From assembly GCA_900769815.1 (NCBI GenBank), contig CAAGID010000013.1, forward strand, positions 1-40,812: a DNA stretch of 40,812 nt, in the 5' to 3' direction. Under the pieces are notes generated by a model. The model did no database searches and was not told where the DNA came from. It was given only the letters and a program-made list of their open reading frames with translations. The DNA comes from Clostridia bacterium. GTDB lineage: Bacteria > Bacillota > Clostridia > Christensenellales > QALW01. The translations under genes were made by a program, and so were the position numbers. This document shows, one piece after another, positions 31,167-39,764 of the stretch (positions are counted from its first letter, which is position 1; each line of letters starts with the position of its first letter).

Positions 31167-33260
31167 TTATCTATCCATTCTGAAACGGATATTTATTGCA
31201 CTGATATTTAATTCCCCCTCCGCTTCAAAGCGAATACCCAAGGTTTTAACGCTTCTTTTGTCCGGCACAAGAGAATCTTCCTTTACGCTGTGAATATCCA
31301 TATAAAATTCATCTTCAATAAAGGTAACGGTAAGCTTTTTGTTGTCATTTACATCAAAGAACACTTTTTCCACCGTCTTATTATTAAAGGGCTTGGAAAA
31401 GTCAAAATGCTTGGTTTCAAAGGACGAAAATATTTTTTCTTCCTTCTCCTTTAAAGCGTTGTCCTCAGATATTTCAAATACGGTATCTTCAAAGACTCTT
31501 TCATCAAATTGAGAATAGGTAAACTTGACGCCATTCTTTAAGGAATATTTTGTTACCGTGTTAAGATTTTCCCCCACAACGTACACGCTTAAAGGACTTT
31601 GCCTTAACCGCCATTTAAACCAAGGGATATTTTCTTCATAATGGGCGTTTATATATCCGTAGGAATTATAGTCCATTACAAACACGTTTTCCCCTGTAAA
31701 AAGCAGATAAAAGCCTTGCCAATCAGCACTTTTTGCATTTTTTAGATCTTCCTTTTTCAAAAGTTTTTCTATGGTACCTGAAATTTCATAGATATTCATT
31801 TCAGAATACTGATTCTGCTGGCTTACGGTATAGACCTTGCCCGACGAGTTTAAAAACACAAGACGGTTTCTTAAAAGCTGAATACTGTCAGGGCAGTCGC
31901 ACCCTATTAAAGGATGAATGAGCGTCATGGGAAAATATGCAATCTTCCCCTGCTCATTAAGGGGCGATTCGCTTTCGTTGATTTCGCCCTGAACGTATTT
32001 TGTTGAATATATTTCCCTTTCCTTAAAAATAATGAGGTCGGCACCCTGGCGGGCAAGAGCAGTAATTTTTTGTGCTTTATCGCCCACGTAGGCATAGTTA
32101 CTTTCAGGGAAATAAAGAGGATTTTCAAAATCACTCCACAAAAGCAAGGATTCCTCCTTTTCATTCCCGCCTAAAAACAGCCTGCTTCCGCCGTTTACAC
32201 CTAAAGACGTATTTCCGTACCAAAGCATTTTTTTCATTAAAGCAACCTTATCCCATTGAGCGCCTGTCCTTGGTGCGTTTATGGTCATATTGTTGTTTAT
32301 ATACTTCTCTACTGAAACTATGTCAGGGAAATATTTTTCCGCTTCCTTACTACTATTCAGCGTCACGTGGCAAACGTCACCTTTTATGTAAGCGTGAAGA
32401 TAGAGGTCATCGCCTGCAATAAGCTTGCTTGCTTCGCTTTCAACGGTAGGTGCCTCTTCTTTAGGACAGCTTACCTTATGCCTATGAGTGTAGCCTGCAT
32501 AACAGGTATATTCAAGATAAATTTCGCCTTCTGCCTTACTTGTTGTAAAAGGAAGACCGTATTCCATATAAGAAACTCTGCTTTTGCTATCACCTTCAAA
32601 TGCTTCAAAATAGCACTTAGGGTCGTACTGGGAGAACTTCATTTTATAGCGGTTAGATAAAATATTAAAGTCTTCGTTTCGCACCGCACCCTTTAAAAGC
32701 ATAGCGTTTATTTTGCCCGAATCATTATAGCAGGACCAGCAGTTAGTTAAAACAAGAGGCACGTATATTTCATCCTCGGTTACCTCTTCGGGAACGGAAA
32801 AATCTGCTTCTCCCGTCTTTTTAATAAGGTAAATTTTATTTATTACGCCAAAGAAAATGTATATATTATCCTTAAAAATTACCGAAAAAAAGGGTAGGTC
32901 GCCCTGAATTTGAATTTTACCTGCAGGAATAATGCTTTTCCCGATGAAATTAAGGGTTATTATTGTATTACCCTCTGAAAATTCCTTGGTTTCCTGAAGA
33001 TAATATCTTTCGCCCTTTAAAACCATCACGTTCATTTCGTTTACGGAAGACGTTGTTTGCCCTTTATAAAGGAAATCCTCGCTAAAACTTTTCCTTAATG
33101 CAGGACGCGTTTTTAATATTCCTTCCTTAAACCACATATTTTCAGCCTGGGAAAGCTGATTATCCTTTATTTTTTTCTGACCTTTTGATAAATTTATGCC
33201 TCCTGAAAAATCAAGGATATTAAAGGTCTTCGTGGCTTTACTTTGTTTTAACGGAATCAT
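31167..33260 (-). CDS. Putative podoviral tail nozzle / head-closure protein
   Basis: A 697-residue protein. It starts with a signature known from short-tailed phage tail-tube or DNA-stabilisation proteins: FSGGINLSKGQKKIKDNQLS, then AENMWFKEGILKTRPAL (a conserved Gly-Gly-Ile-Asn, later Asn-x-Trp, Gly and Arg-Pro). The rest is beta-rich with propeller-like repeats (GGSRLFLGGNEKEESLLLWS, ARQGADLIIFKEREIYS). This suggests a T7 gp12- or P22 gp10-like role closing the portal. No tape measure is present elsewhere, which agrees with a short tail. GGAGGG precedes the ATG. Confidence 0.55.
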   Translation of the reverse strand: MIPLKQSKATKTFNILDFSGGINLSKGQKKIKDNQLSQAENMWFKEGILKTRPALRKSFSEDFLYKGQTTSSVNEMNVMVLKGERYYLQETKEFSEGNTIITLNFIGKSIIPAGKIQIQGDLPFFSVIFKDNIYIFFGVINKIYLIKKTGEADFSVPEEVTEDEIYVPLVLTNCWSCYNDSGKINAMLLKGAVRNEDFNILSNRYKMKFSQYDPKCYFEAFEGDSKSRVSYMEYGLPFTTSKAEGEIYLEYTCYAGYTHRHKVSCPKEEAPTVESEASKLIAGDDLYLHAYIKGDVCHVTLNSSKEAEKYFPDIVSVEKYINNNMTINAPRTGAQWDKVALMKKMLWYGNTSLGVNGGSRLFLGGNEKEESLLLWSDFENPLYFPESNYAYVGDKAQKITALARQGADLIIFKEREIYSTKYVQGEINESESPLNEQGKIAYFPMTLIHPLIGCDCPDSIQLLRNRLVFLNSSGKVYTVSQQNQYSEMNIYEISGTIEKLLKKEDLKNAKSADWQGFYLLFTGENVFVMDYNSYGYINAHYEENIPWFKWRLRQSPLSVYVVGENLNTVTKYSLKNGVKFTYSQFDERVFEDTVFEISEDNALKEKEEKIFSSFETKHFDFSKPFNNKTVEKVFFDVNDNKKLTVTFIEDEFYMDIHSVKEDSLVPDKRSVKTLGIRFEAEGELNISAINIRFRMDR

Positions 33261-33272
33261 AATTCTGCCCTC

Positions 33273-33611
33273 CTATACCGTAGGTATAACATCCTGAAAA
33301 ACAGAAATATCGTTTTTCTTTCGCTTAAGGTTATACAGTCTTGCATAGAAGTTGTGATTTTCAACGTCGCCCGAAGCAGATGCCATAAAGGCGGCAACAC
33401 CGTAAGGCATAACATCATAAAAAATTCTTCTGTCAACATCGATAATGTCGTTGACGCTTTTAAGCTCATTAAATTCCTTATTCTTCAAAAAACACATATC
33501 GGCATAAACCTTGTTTACCGCTGTTAACGCTCTTTTCTGGAATTCGGGATTTTCAGTATCAGAGTTCCCCAGCATCTGTGATACCTGATTCAGTAATGAA
33601 AGTACCGTCAT
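33273..33611 (-). CDS. Putative head-tail adaptor
   Basis: A 112-residue mostly helical protein (VLSLLNQVSQMLG, FQKRALTAVNKVYADMCFL, FYARLYNLKRKK). It lies directly after the portal gene and overlaps it by 53 bases. Size, fold type and position fit the adaptor ring (gp6/gp4/gp11-like) that sits under the portal. AAAGGATG is eight bases before the ATG. Confidence 0.55.
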   Translation of the reverse strand: MTVLSLLNQVSQMLGNSDTENPEFQKRALTAVNKVYADMCFLKNKEFNELKSVNDIIDVDRRIFYDVMPYGVAAFMASASGDVENHNFYARLYNLKRKKNDISVFQDVIPTV

Positions 33612-35178
33612 TTATGTTCATCCTTTCTTCAATGCTTTTAATAAGACCTGTCACGTCGGGAATCATACCCTTAGGCAGTCTTTCAAGGTATTCCTTCGGC
33701 GTAATAACCTTCTTTTCAAGAAGATTGCCTAAAGACGTTACCACCACTGCTTCGCCCCACATAGTTGAAGCACCTACGTCAACCTTTGCGTTTATAACGA
33801 ATTTCTTATACTCGTTGCCGTCAAAGGGAACGTAAGAGCCATTGGTTTTCAACGGTCTTTCCCCGTACATATTTACCCAGAAATCAGCCCAAATGCGGGC
33901 AATTTCCTCAACAAACTGATAGAATCTGTTTTTATAAACCTGCATAGGCATCATTGCCGCCTCACGTGCCGCAATAACTGCCGAGGCATTATCAGGACGA
34001 ATGTCGCCTAATGCTGCATCGTTGGCACCTGAATCGGTCAATGTCTTTTCAGCCACGTCGTTTACAACGCTCTCAAGCTGAGCAGCAAACTGTGGCGGTG
34101 CAACGTAAGAAATTGCCTTCTTAACGTCGTAATCCTCTCCTGCGTTAAGATTTATTATCTGACCGGGATCATTGTTTACTCCGTCAGGCACCAGGTCGCG
34201 GTTAACAACTACCTTGGGCATACCGGTAATCATCGTTGACCATACTGCCGCAGAAAGTGCACGGTTTATGGCTATCTGATTAGGTATAAGATAAGTAATT
34301 TCGCTGTCGCCATAGCAAGACGAGCTTCTTGGCATCCACACAAAAGAAGCAAGGGGATAAAGATGAAGCTTCGTATCCCATAGGTCCTTTATAACTGCAT
34401 CCTCAGTAACGCGGATTGCTTTGACGCAAGGTACACCGTTAACGTATTCCTTAAAGAACTTGGTTAAAACAGTAACACGTTCAGTATCCTCAGGCTCCTT
34501 TTCGCCTCTGTCACCGGGGTTAATACCTTCGTTTTTATTTATAAGCTGTCTGTTCTTTTCAGCCTGACGCATAGCTTCGCCCTTAGTCATTCGCTGAGCA
34601 ATTATGATATAGGGTTGATTTTGTAACGAGGAATTATTCGGGTCAGCAAAAATAACGTTTACAATATCAAGCAACTTTACGTTAATATCGCCCTTTATTG
34701 GCGAGGTGTTCATTTTATCAGCAAAAAGTCCCGTTTCAACAGTATCGTCCCAATAGGTGTAAATAAAGGAAGTGCCCTTTACATAAGCATCACGTACCGC
34801 ATCGGTCATAATGAGGTCAAAGTTGACACGCTCTTTTGTGGTTAAAAAGTAATCGTTAAGGGTGGAAGCAAGCTTTGCCCCCTCTGTCAATTCTCTATTT
34901 TCATTTAACTGAGGAATCCCCTCAAAAGAGTAATTTACCGCAACGGGATTTGAGCATATAGCGGAAATCTTATATTCGCCTATACGCTTAATAACGTTTC
35001 TGCGTACTAAAGGCCTTGAGTTTCCCGCCTGCACACCGTGCCATTGGTCGCCTACAAAAAATCTTTCGTTCATCTTGCTTTGCTCGTAAATTCCCCTGTC
35101 GCCAATGGAGTTTTTGTACTCGTTGGCTTTTTCATATTCTTCATATATTTCGTTTGGTTTAAGTTTTATGTTTTCCAT
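33559..35178 (-). CDS. Phage portal protein
   Basis: A 539-residue protein with the portal N-terminus MNERFFVGDQWHGVQAG (about 35-51), RRNVIKRIGEYKISAICSNP and the central helix/wing region (NQIAINRALSAAVWSTMITG). It forms the dodecameric gate through which the terminase pumps DNA. It resembles the larger portals of short-tailed phages. Unusually it comes after the capsid gene, separated by 239 bases that hold a MITE-like element, where most phages have it before the capsid gene. Confidence 0.75.
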   Translation of the reverse strand: MENIKLKPNEIYEEYEKANEYKNSIGDRGIYEQSKMNERFFVGDQWHGVQAGNSRPLVRRNVIKRIGEYKISAICSNPVAVNYSFEGIPQLNENRELTEGAKLASTLNDYFLTTKERVNFDLIMTDAVRDAYVKGTSFIYTYWDDTVETGLFADKMNTSPIKGDINVKLLDIVNVIFADPNNSSLQNQPYIIIAQRMTKGEAMRQAEKNRQLINKNEGINPGDRGEKEPEDTERVTVLTKFFKEYVNGVPCVKAIRVTEDAVIKDLWDTKLHLYPLASFVWMPRSSSCYGDSEITYLIPNQIAINRALSAAVWSTMITGMPKVVVNRDLVPDGVNNDPGQIINLNAGEDYDVKKAISYVAPPQFAAQLESVVNDVAEKTLTDSGANDAALGDIRPDNASAVIAAREAAMMPMQVYKNRFYQFVEEIARIWADFWVNMYGERPLKTNGSYVPFDGNEYKKFVINAKVDVGASTMWGEAVVVTSLGNLLEKKVITPKEYLERLPKGMIPDVTGLIKSIEERMNINDGTFITESGITDAGEL

Positions 35179-35215
35179 AAATCTCCTTTAATAAAGTTAT
35201 ATCTTTACTTTGTAA

Positions 35216-35390
35216 AAGTGGTATTTTGTTATTCACAAAGTGCTATTCGCCTGTGGCGAGTGTTATGTTTTCCTTACGGAAAACACTAAGGAGTGCCTTC
35301 GGCACGGCTTTATATAAGACCATCCCGCAGGGATACCTCAGCGTTTCAGCAATGCTGAAACATAACACTTTTCATAGAAAAATACCACTT
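35216..35390. repeat. MITE-like cluster of five hairpins between portal and capsid genes
   Basis: Terminal inverted repeats AAGTGGTATTTT (35216-35227) and AAAATACCACTT (35379-35390), with imperfect extension to about 32 bp. Inside are CGCC-TGT-GGCG, GTTTTCC-TTAC-GGAAAAC, GTGCC-TTC-GGCAC, ATCCC-GCA-GGGAT and GTTTCAGC-AAT-GCTGAAAC. The 239-bp gap holds nothing else. Confidence 0.75.
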
Positions 35391-35417
35391 GTGAAGCAAA
35401 TACCACTTACAGATACT

Positions 35418-36323
35418 TTATCCGGTTATTGAAGCATAAATATGCTCCACGTTAGATTTCTTTACGAAAATATCGTAATAAATACGGTACTGGAACAAGT
35501 AAGCATCTGCATCCTGGTTCTGGTTAGGTGCGAAGATACGAAGCTGCTCAGTCTTTTTAACCAGAGATGCACCGTCTTTGGGAAGCATAAGCATATTTAC
35601 AGTCTTTGCATCATCATCAACTGTAAAACCGCCTGCAGTAGATTCTACACCTGCATCGAAAAGATAAGCAGTTTTCATTCTGTCGCCGGTAACGGGAATG
35701 ATGGCAATATCGTTAATCTTCTTAACCTTAAGGTCAACTTCGCCCTGCTTGAAATCAGAAACAACAATCATTCTCTGCAATTCAGGTGCGTTCATTAAGG
35801 AAGCGTATGAAGTGGGATCCATAAAGCAAACAAGTTCCTTATCAAAGCCTGCCTTTGCCTGGATTTCATTTGCCATTTGGGTAAACTGAGCATATACCTT
35901 TGAAGAATCAAACGCCTTAACGTTGCCCTTTGCTTCAGCAACTGAATAGAGTTTTGAAACGTTATAAGCGTCCATTTCGGGAATAACCTGAGTGCGTACA
36001 AACTCATTTAACGTCTGCCCTGCAAGGTTAGCAACGCCTGATTCGTCCATATCCATTCTGTCTAATTGAAGCTCTCTGCCTCTGTCCTTTGAAAGCTCGT
36101 AAGAGGAGTTGGTAATAGTAATCTTGCCCTGAGGGAAACCGTTGTCGCGGTCATAATCGCCAAGACCAACGAAGTCCATATCAGGTAAAAGCACCGTCTT
36201 TGCTCCTACAAATTTTGCGGTAAGTACGTTATCGGCAAAAAAGCCGGTAACTGATTTCTGTGTAACAACCTTATCAAGCTCGCCTGCAAACTTCTGTGCA
36301 TATTCTATTGAATTAAGTGCCAT
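35418..36323 (-). CDS. Major capsid protein (HK97-like fold, putative)
   Basis: A 301-residue protein with features of phage coat proteins: NSIEYAQKFAGELDKVVTQK at the start, DMDFVGLGDYDRDNGFPQGK and DRGRELQLDRMDMDESG in the middle, ELVCFMDPTSYASLMN, and the C-terminal FQYRIYYDIFV. Expected copy number is hundreds per particle, in agreement with the strong AAAGGAG site. There is no separate protease gene, so maturation may not need cleavage. Confidence 0.75.
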   Translation of the reverse strand: MALNSIEYAQKFAGELDKVVTQKSVTGFFADNVLTAKFVGAKTVLLPDMDFVGLGDYDRDNGFPQGKITITNSSYELSKDRGRELQLDRMDMDESGVANLAGQTLNEFVRTQVIPEMDAYNVSKLYSVAEAKGNVKAFDSSKVYAQFTQMANEIQAKAGFDKELVCFMDPTSYASLMNAPELQRMIVVSDFKQGEVDLKVKKINDIAIIPVTGDRMKTAYLFDAGVESTAGGFTVDDDAKTVNMLMLPKDGASLVKKTEQLRIFAPNQNQDADAYLFQYRIYYDIFVKKSNVEHIYASITG

Positions 36324-36338
36324 AAAATTTTCTCCTTT

Positions 36339-36977
36339 TTATTTGTTTATTCCTTTAATAAATTGCGCTAACAATGAATTTTCAATGTCAGAGCCTGAAC
36401 GAAGCTCCCCTGAGGCGGCAAGGAGATTTTCGTTCTTTAAATTCTCATTTTTCTGAATTTTCATTTGTTCGTCGTGAAAGAACTGTAAGTATGATAAAAG
36501 CAAGTCTTCTTTACCGGCATTTTTTAATACATCCGTAGGAATTTTATCAAAGGAATCAATTTCCGGACATTTTTCCTTCAACTTAAAAAATCCGTCGCAA
36601 AGACTTTTTTCATTTAATTCCTTTATCTTACTGCCCCCGCAAAAAAGCTCTTTTCTCTTCAATTCGTTTGCATCTTTATATTGCCTGAGGGCAGAAGTAA
36701 AGGCGTTTTCATCATCTTTAAACTGTTCCTTCAGCTCTGCTTCTTTTATCTTATTTTCAAGGTCAATGAACTCACGTATGGTGTCGTCAGGACTTTTGCC
36801 CCTTAAATAAGCAAGATAATTAAGCTCATCTATCATAGGCTTAAGACTTTCAAGCTTTAAGCCCTTCTGTGCGTATTCCACCGCCTCTTCAGGAGATAAA
36901 ATCATATCCTGATGGTTAAAACGCACGGTAAAATTTTCCGCCTGTGGTTGGGCAGAAATAATTTCCTCATTTTCCAT
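36339..36977 (-). CDS. Capsid scaffolding protein (putative)
   Basis: A 212-residue, acidic, helix-rich protein with DMILSPEEAVEYAQKGLKLE and YLRGKSPDDTIREFI in the first half and a charged C-terminal tail. Its position just before the capsid gene and its composition fit scaffolds that guide capsid assembly. The start at 36977 is supported by AGGAGG six bases upstream; a longer in-frame start lacks this. Confidence 0.65.
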   Translation of the reverse strand: MENEEIISAQPQAENFTVRFNHQDMILSPEEAVEYAQKGLKLESLKPMIDELNYLAYLRGKSPDDTIREFIDLENKIKEAELKEQFKDDENAFTSALRQYKDANELKRKELFCGGSKIKELNEKSLCDGFFKLKEKCPEIDSFDKIPTDVLKNAGKEDLLLSYLQFFHDEQMKIQKNENLKNENLLAASGELRSGSDIENSLLAQFIKGINK

Positions 36978-37164
36978 AAAAGACCTCCTGGCTATCGCCT
37001 GTATAATTCCAAAAGTTTTCAAGTTCACGTCTCTCACGCTCTAAAATTCTCTTTTCTTCAGGCGTAAGCTTACTGTTTTTAGGCGCCTTTTTCCCTAATT
37101 TATAGGAAGCAAAGGCAACTAAAAGGGTAATAAAAATCCATAAAGTTAAAATAAGTAATATCAA
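36967..37164 (-). CDS. Small phage membrane protein after terminase
   Basis: A 65-residue protein with an N-terminal membrane helix (about 1-22, LILLILTLWIFITLLVAFAS) and a basic charged tail (PEEKRILERERRELENF). The best start is TTG at 37164, overlapping the terminase stop (TTGA) with GGAG seven bases upstream; an ATG two codons earlier is too close to that site. It overlaps the scaffold start. Role unknown. Confidence 0.6.
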   Translation of the reverse strand: MILLILTLWIFITLLVAFASYKLGKKAPKNSKLTPEEKRILERERRELENFWNYTGDSQEVFYGK

Positions 37165-38492
37165 AACCATTCTCCTTTCATATCTTCCGGCGAAAAATCA
37201 TAAATTTTTCTTTTTTGTTCTCTCTGTTGAGGCTTAAAAAATCTGACGTCGTAAAAGGCATACCGCATAGCATCCATAAGATGATTATTTTTGTTCTCCG
37301 GCTCATTGCTGTCCTTTTTGTAAAGGTAGTTGGAAAGTTCAAAAATTGTATTTTCGCAGGAGGGATGGACGATAATCTTATATTCCTTTAACGCCATAAT
37401 GCCGTTTATTACCGAGTCCTTACCCTTAACTGAGGGCTGAATACGGCTTATTCCCATACGCCTTAAATCGTCGTTTGACTTAGGCTCAGCAGCATCCGCC
37501 CTGATTTTTTCTTTGGAAAAGCCCTTCGCTTTTATCATTTTTGCAATGTCGGAATTAAGCATTTTTCTCTGGTAGTATTCATCAAAAACGTAAAGTCTTT
37601 TTTCTATGGGATTAACGGAAAAAGCAATAAAAGCAGTAGGGTCGTTGGTGTAGCCGTAGTCAAGCCCGAAAAAGGAATTGTACTGCCAGGATAAATCTAT
37701 TGTCTGCCCGTAAGCATCGTCAAATTTTCCAAGTGCGTTTTTGTCAAAATCCTCAACACACCAATTTTCAAAAACAAGCCCCTCAGTGTGCCCCCATTGT
37801 CCTAAACCTGCAACACGGTACCCTTGAGGATTGTCCTTTTTCATTTTCTCAAAAATACGTCTGTCAGTTTCGTCTAAAAACTCGTTACAGCGGTAATCGG
37901 TGGTAAAGGTCTGTGTGTCATCATCAAAGGTATCAAAAAATCTTTTTTTCAGCCAATGCTTTTCTGACCAGGGATTAAAGGTCAGAGTAGTCTGCTTAAA
38001 AAGCCCTTTAGGAACTTTTCCTCGGGGCAAAGATAAATCAAGCTTTAAAAAATCCTCTTCCCTTTCAATTTCAAAGGCCTCCTCCACCCACACCCAGCAA
38101 AGATACCCTTTTGAAACGGTAGTAGAAGCAATTTTCAAAACATCATCAAAGCCACGAAACAGTATCTTCTGCCCCGTTGGCTTATACACCATCTCAAGAG
38201 GATTTAAGTTGTTCTGCCATAGATGGCTGACTTTTAATTTTTCCTGTGCCCACTTTAGCTGGGCAAAGGTTGAATCCTTATGAGTGTTATAAACTGCACG
38301 AACCACTAAAAGATTGCTTTCCTTATGCTTCATCATGCGGTAAATAAAGTTGATTGCCGTAGTGGAAGATTTTTTACTGCCCTTACCGCCCTTTAAAACT
38401 CGGTAACGCTTTTTGCAGGAAAAAAATTCTTTGTAGCCCTTACCGACAATATCAGGCAAATATATTTCATTCTTTGAGCTCATCTTCGCCAC
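37161..38492 (-). CDS. Phage terminase large subunit (PBSX/terminase_3 type)
   Basis: A 443-residue packaging motor. The ATPase part has the P-loop GGKGSKKS (35-42), a Walker B-like WVWVEEA (133-139) and the coupling segment FNPWSEKHW (172-180). The nuclease part has FFGLDYGYTNDP with Asp278, RADAAEPKSNDDLR, and a final HLMDAMRYAFYD. The PBSX group usually packages by headful, so it need not require a specific site; this is inference. The start is either GTG at 38492 or ATG at 38483; both overlap the preceding small gene. Confidence 0.9.
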   Translation of the reverse strand: MAKMSSKNEIYLPDIVGKGYKEFFSCKKRYRVLKGGKGSKKSSTTAINFIYRMMKHKESNLLVVRAVYNTHKDSTFAQLKWAQEKLKVSHLWQNNLNPLEMVYKPTGQKILFRGFDDVLKIASTTVSKGYLCWVWVEEAFEIEREEDFLKLDLSLPRGKVPKGLFKQTTLTFNPWSEKHWLKKRFFDTFDDDTQTFTTDYRCNEFLDETDRRIFEKMKKDNPQGYRVAGLGQWGHTEGLVFENWCVEDFDKNALGKFDDAYGQTIDLSWQYNSFFGLDYGYTNDPTAFIAFSVNPIEKRLYVFDEYYQRKMLNSDIAKMIKAKGFSKEKIRADAAEPKSNDDLRRMGISRIQPSVKGKDSVINGIMALKEYKIIVHPSCENTIFELSNYLYKKDSNEPENKNNHLMDAMRYAFYDVRFFKPQQREQKRKIYDFSPEDMKGEWF

Positions 38493-38640
38493 AGATTTTC
38501 ACCGCCTCATTCTGTGCTTCATCGGTAACCTTTAATAAAAGCTCCGACGCCTTAAGCCTGTGCTGTATGCTTACTTCTTCATTGTTTACCACGTCCCCCC
38601 AGAAGCGTTTTATTTCATCTATTATGCTTTTCTTTTTCAT
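38467..38640 (-). CDS. Possible short terminase small subunit
   Basis: A 57-residue helical protein with IKRFWGDVVNNEEVSIQHRL and KASELLLKVTDEAQ. The pattern HRLKASELL resembles the oligomerisation helices of terminase small subunits, but a DNA-binding part is missing. It lies just before and overlaps the large subunit gene. The start at 38640 has GGGAG five bases upstream. It could instead be an unrelated phage protein. Confidence 0.5.
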   Translation of the reverse strand: MKKKSIIDEIKRFWGDVVNNEEVSIQHRLKASELLLKVTDEAQNEAVKICGEDELKE

Positions 38641-38642
38641 AA

Positions 38643-38903
38643 TTACTCCCAATACCACGCCATAAATTCTCTTTCTTCCTGCGTGTATTTTTTTAAAAAT
38701 GCTCTCAATTCATCTTTAAGTTTTTCCTGGCAGTTTTCACAAATTTTCTCCTGCCCCGAGTGAAGCCCATTACATTTGGGGCACTCTTTTAAAAAAACTA
38801 CGAAGCCGTATCCGCAATAAGGACAGCACGTTCTTCTCGATTCCTCATAAAATTCGCTTTTGCCCTCTAAAAAAACCTTCTTACACCTTTGGCAGCGTTG
38901 CAT
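38643..38903 (-). CDS. Phage zinc-ribbon protein
   Basis: An 86-residue protein with four CxxC-type pairs: CQRC (4-7), CPYC (27-30), CPKC (41-44) and CENC (55-58), which could hold two Zn ions. The C-terminal part is an acidic helix (LKKYTQEEREFMAWYWE). It might be a late-gene regulator or a packaging cofactor; nothing in sequence decides. Its ATG directly follows the stop of the gene before it. Confidence 0.65.
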   Translation of the reverse strand: MQRCQRCKKVFLEGKSEFYEESRRTCCPYCGYGFVVFLKECPKCNGLHSGQEKICENCQEKLKDELRAFLKKYTQEEREFMAWYWE

Positions 38904-39089
38904 CTATCGCTTCTCCTTTATGTACAAGGGACACTTTCTTATCTCAAAGGAGCGTATCTCCAGCGTTCTGTCCGAAACCACCGTAGGCGTTGCCTCCCAT
39001 CCCTTTATGGGCTTTCCTTTGCTCGACCAGGGACATCCCCCCGTCGCCCTATCGCAGGACCAACATAATTGTCTTTTATATCCGGCCAT
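38904..39089 (-). CDS. First gene of the phage-like operon, small Cys-containing protein
   Basis: A 61-residue protein with QLCWSCDRATGGCPWSSKG and a second half ending CPLYIKEKR, so a possible C-C-C-C metal site. I have seen this pattern in uncharacterised proteins of clostridial prophages. It begins at ATG 39089 with AAAGGTG six bases upstream. It opens the operon behind the divergent promoter region. Confidence 0.65.
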   Translation of the reverse strand: MAGYKRQLCWSCDRATGGCPWSSKGKPIKGWEATPTVVSDRTLEIRSFEIRKCPLYIKEKR

Positions 39090-39133
39090 TTTATACACCT
39101 TTCTTAACTTATTGATAGTTTTGCTTTGTTAGT

Positions 39134-39150
39134 ACAGTTTTCTTAACTGT
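39134..39150. promoter_or_regulatory. Operator-like palindrome in the leader of the phage operon
   Basis: ACAGTT-TTCTT-AACTGT is a perfect 6-5-6 inverted repeat. It contains AGTTTTCTTAAC, one of three related motifs in the divergent control region (others at 39254 and 39326). Confidence 0.5.
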
Positions 39151-39213
39151 TATCTCAAAAAAAATGAACTGTAGTGCATATTTCATCGTATTTCCGTTCA
39201 CTTTTCTGTACTA

Positions 39214-39242
39214 ATTATAACATACGCGCCTAAAATTGCCAA
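39214..39242 (-). promoter_or_regulatory. Promoter of the phage structural operon
   Basis: Minus-strand TTGGCA (39242-39237), 17 bp, TATAAT (39219-39214). The transcript start would lie near 39207, giving a leader of about 120 bases that contains the 39134 palindrome. Confidence 0.75.
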
Positions 39243-39253
39243 CATTTAAAATA

Positions 39254-39337
39254 AGTTTTCTTTACTTTTTTCTTTACTTTTTACATTTTATTCATATTTC
39301 TTTACTGTTTTTTGTTAAAAAGATAAGTTTTCTATAC
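39254..39337. promoter_or_regulatory. Operator-like repeats between the divergent promoters
   Basis: AGTTTTCTTTAC (39254-39265) and AGTTTTCTATAC (39326-39337) share a motif with 39136-39147. TTTCTTTACT occurs three times (39258, 39269, 39297). They flank both -35 boxes and are the natural targets of the adjacent repressor. Together with the two promoters they account for the 317-bp gap. Confidence 0.5.
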
Positions 39338-39354
39338 AAAATGACAAAAACCGC

Positions 39355-39383
39355 TTGCAATGATTTATTTAAAATGCTATAAT
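39355..39383 (+). promoter_or_regulatory. Promoter of the repressor gene
   Basis: TTGCAA (39355-39360), 17 bp, TATAAT (39378-39383), 23 bases before the ATG. Confidence 0.75.
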
Positions 39384-39406
39384 GTTTTTAAGGAGTTGAT
39401 TCAAAA

Positions 39407-39742
39407 ATGTCAATAATATCGGAACGCTTACAGGAGGCGTTGACCTTAAAAAATATGCGTAAAGCGGACCTTGCCAAGAAATCAGGAATTTCAAAGGCGG
39501 CAATATCGTCTTACGTGCAGGGTATGTACGAGCCTAAGGGCAATACCATTGATAAGCTTGCTTCAGCACTGCACGTATCGCCTTTGTGGCTTCAGGGCAA
39601 GGACGTACCTATGAACCCCTCTGCCCCCCAGATAACTGATGAAATGTTAAAGTTTGCCCTCTTTGACGGTGCCGACGGAATAACCGACGAGATGTTAAAT
39701 GAGGTTAGGGCTTTTGCCCAGTTTGTTAAGCAAAAGAAATAA
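39407..39742 (+). CDS. Cro/CI-family (XRE) helix-turn-helix repressor
   Basis: A 111-residue protein. The N-terminal HTH_3 domain (about 5-62) has RKADLAKKSGISKAAISSYV and KLASALHVSPLWLQG. The short C-terminal helix region (DEMLNEVRAFAQFV) may dimerise. There is no LexA-type peptidase domain, so switching probably depends on another factor such as the metallopeptidase downstream, as in ICEBs1 ImmR/ImmA. It is the presumed repressor of the divergent structural operon. AAGGAG precedes the ATG. Confidence 0.85.
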   Translation: MSIISERLQEALTLKNMRKADLAKKSGISKAAISSYVQGMYEPKGNTIDKLASALHVSPLWLQGKDVPMNPSAPQITDEMLKFALFDGADGITDEMLNEVRAFAQFVKQKK

Positions 39743-39764
39743 AAAACTTCGTAATAGTGTGTCA

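Noticed and set aside
35216..35390. Possible small CRISPR array
   Set aside because: The stems differ in sequence and spacing, there are no identical direct repeats, and no cas genes are near.
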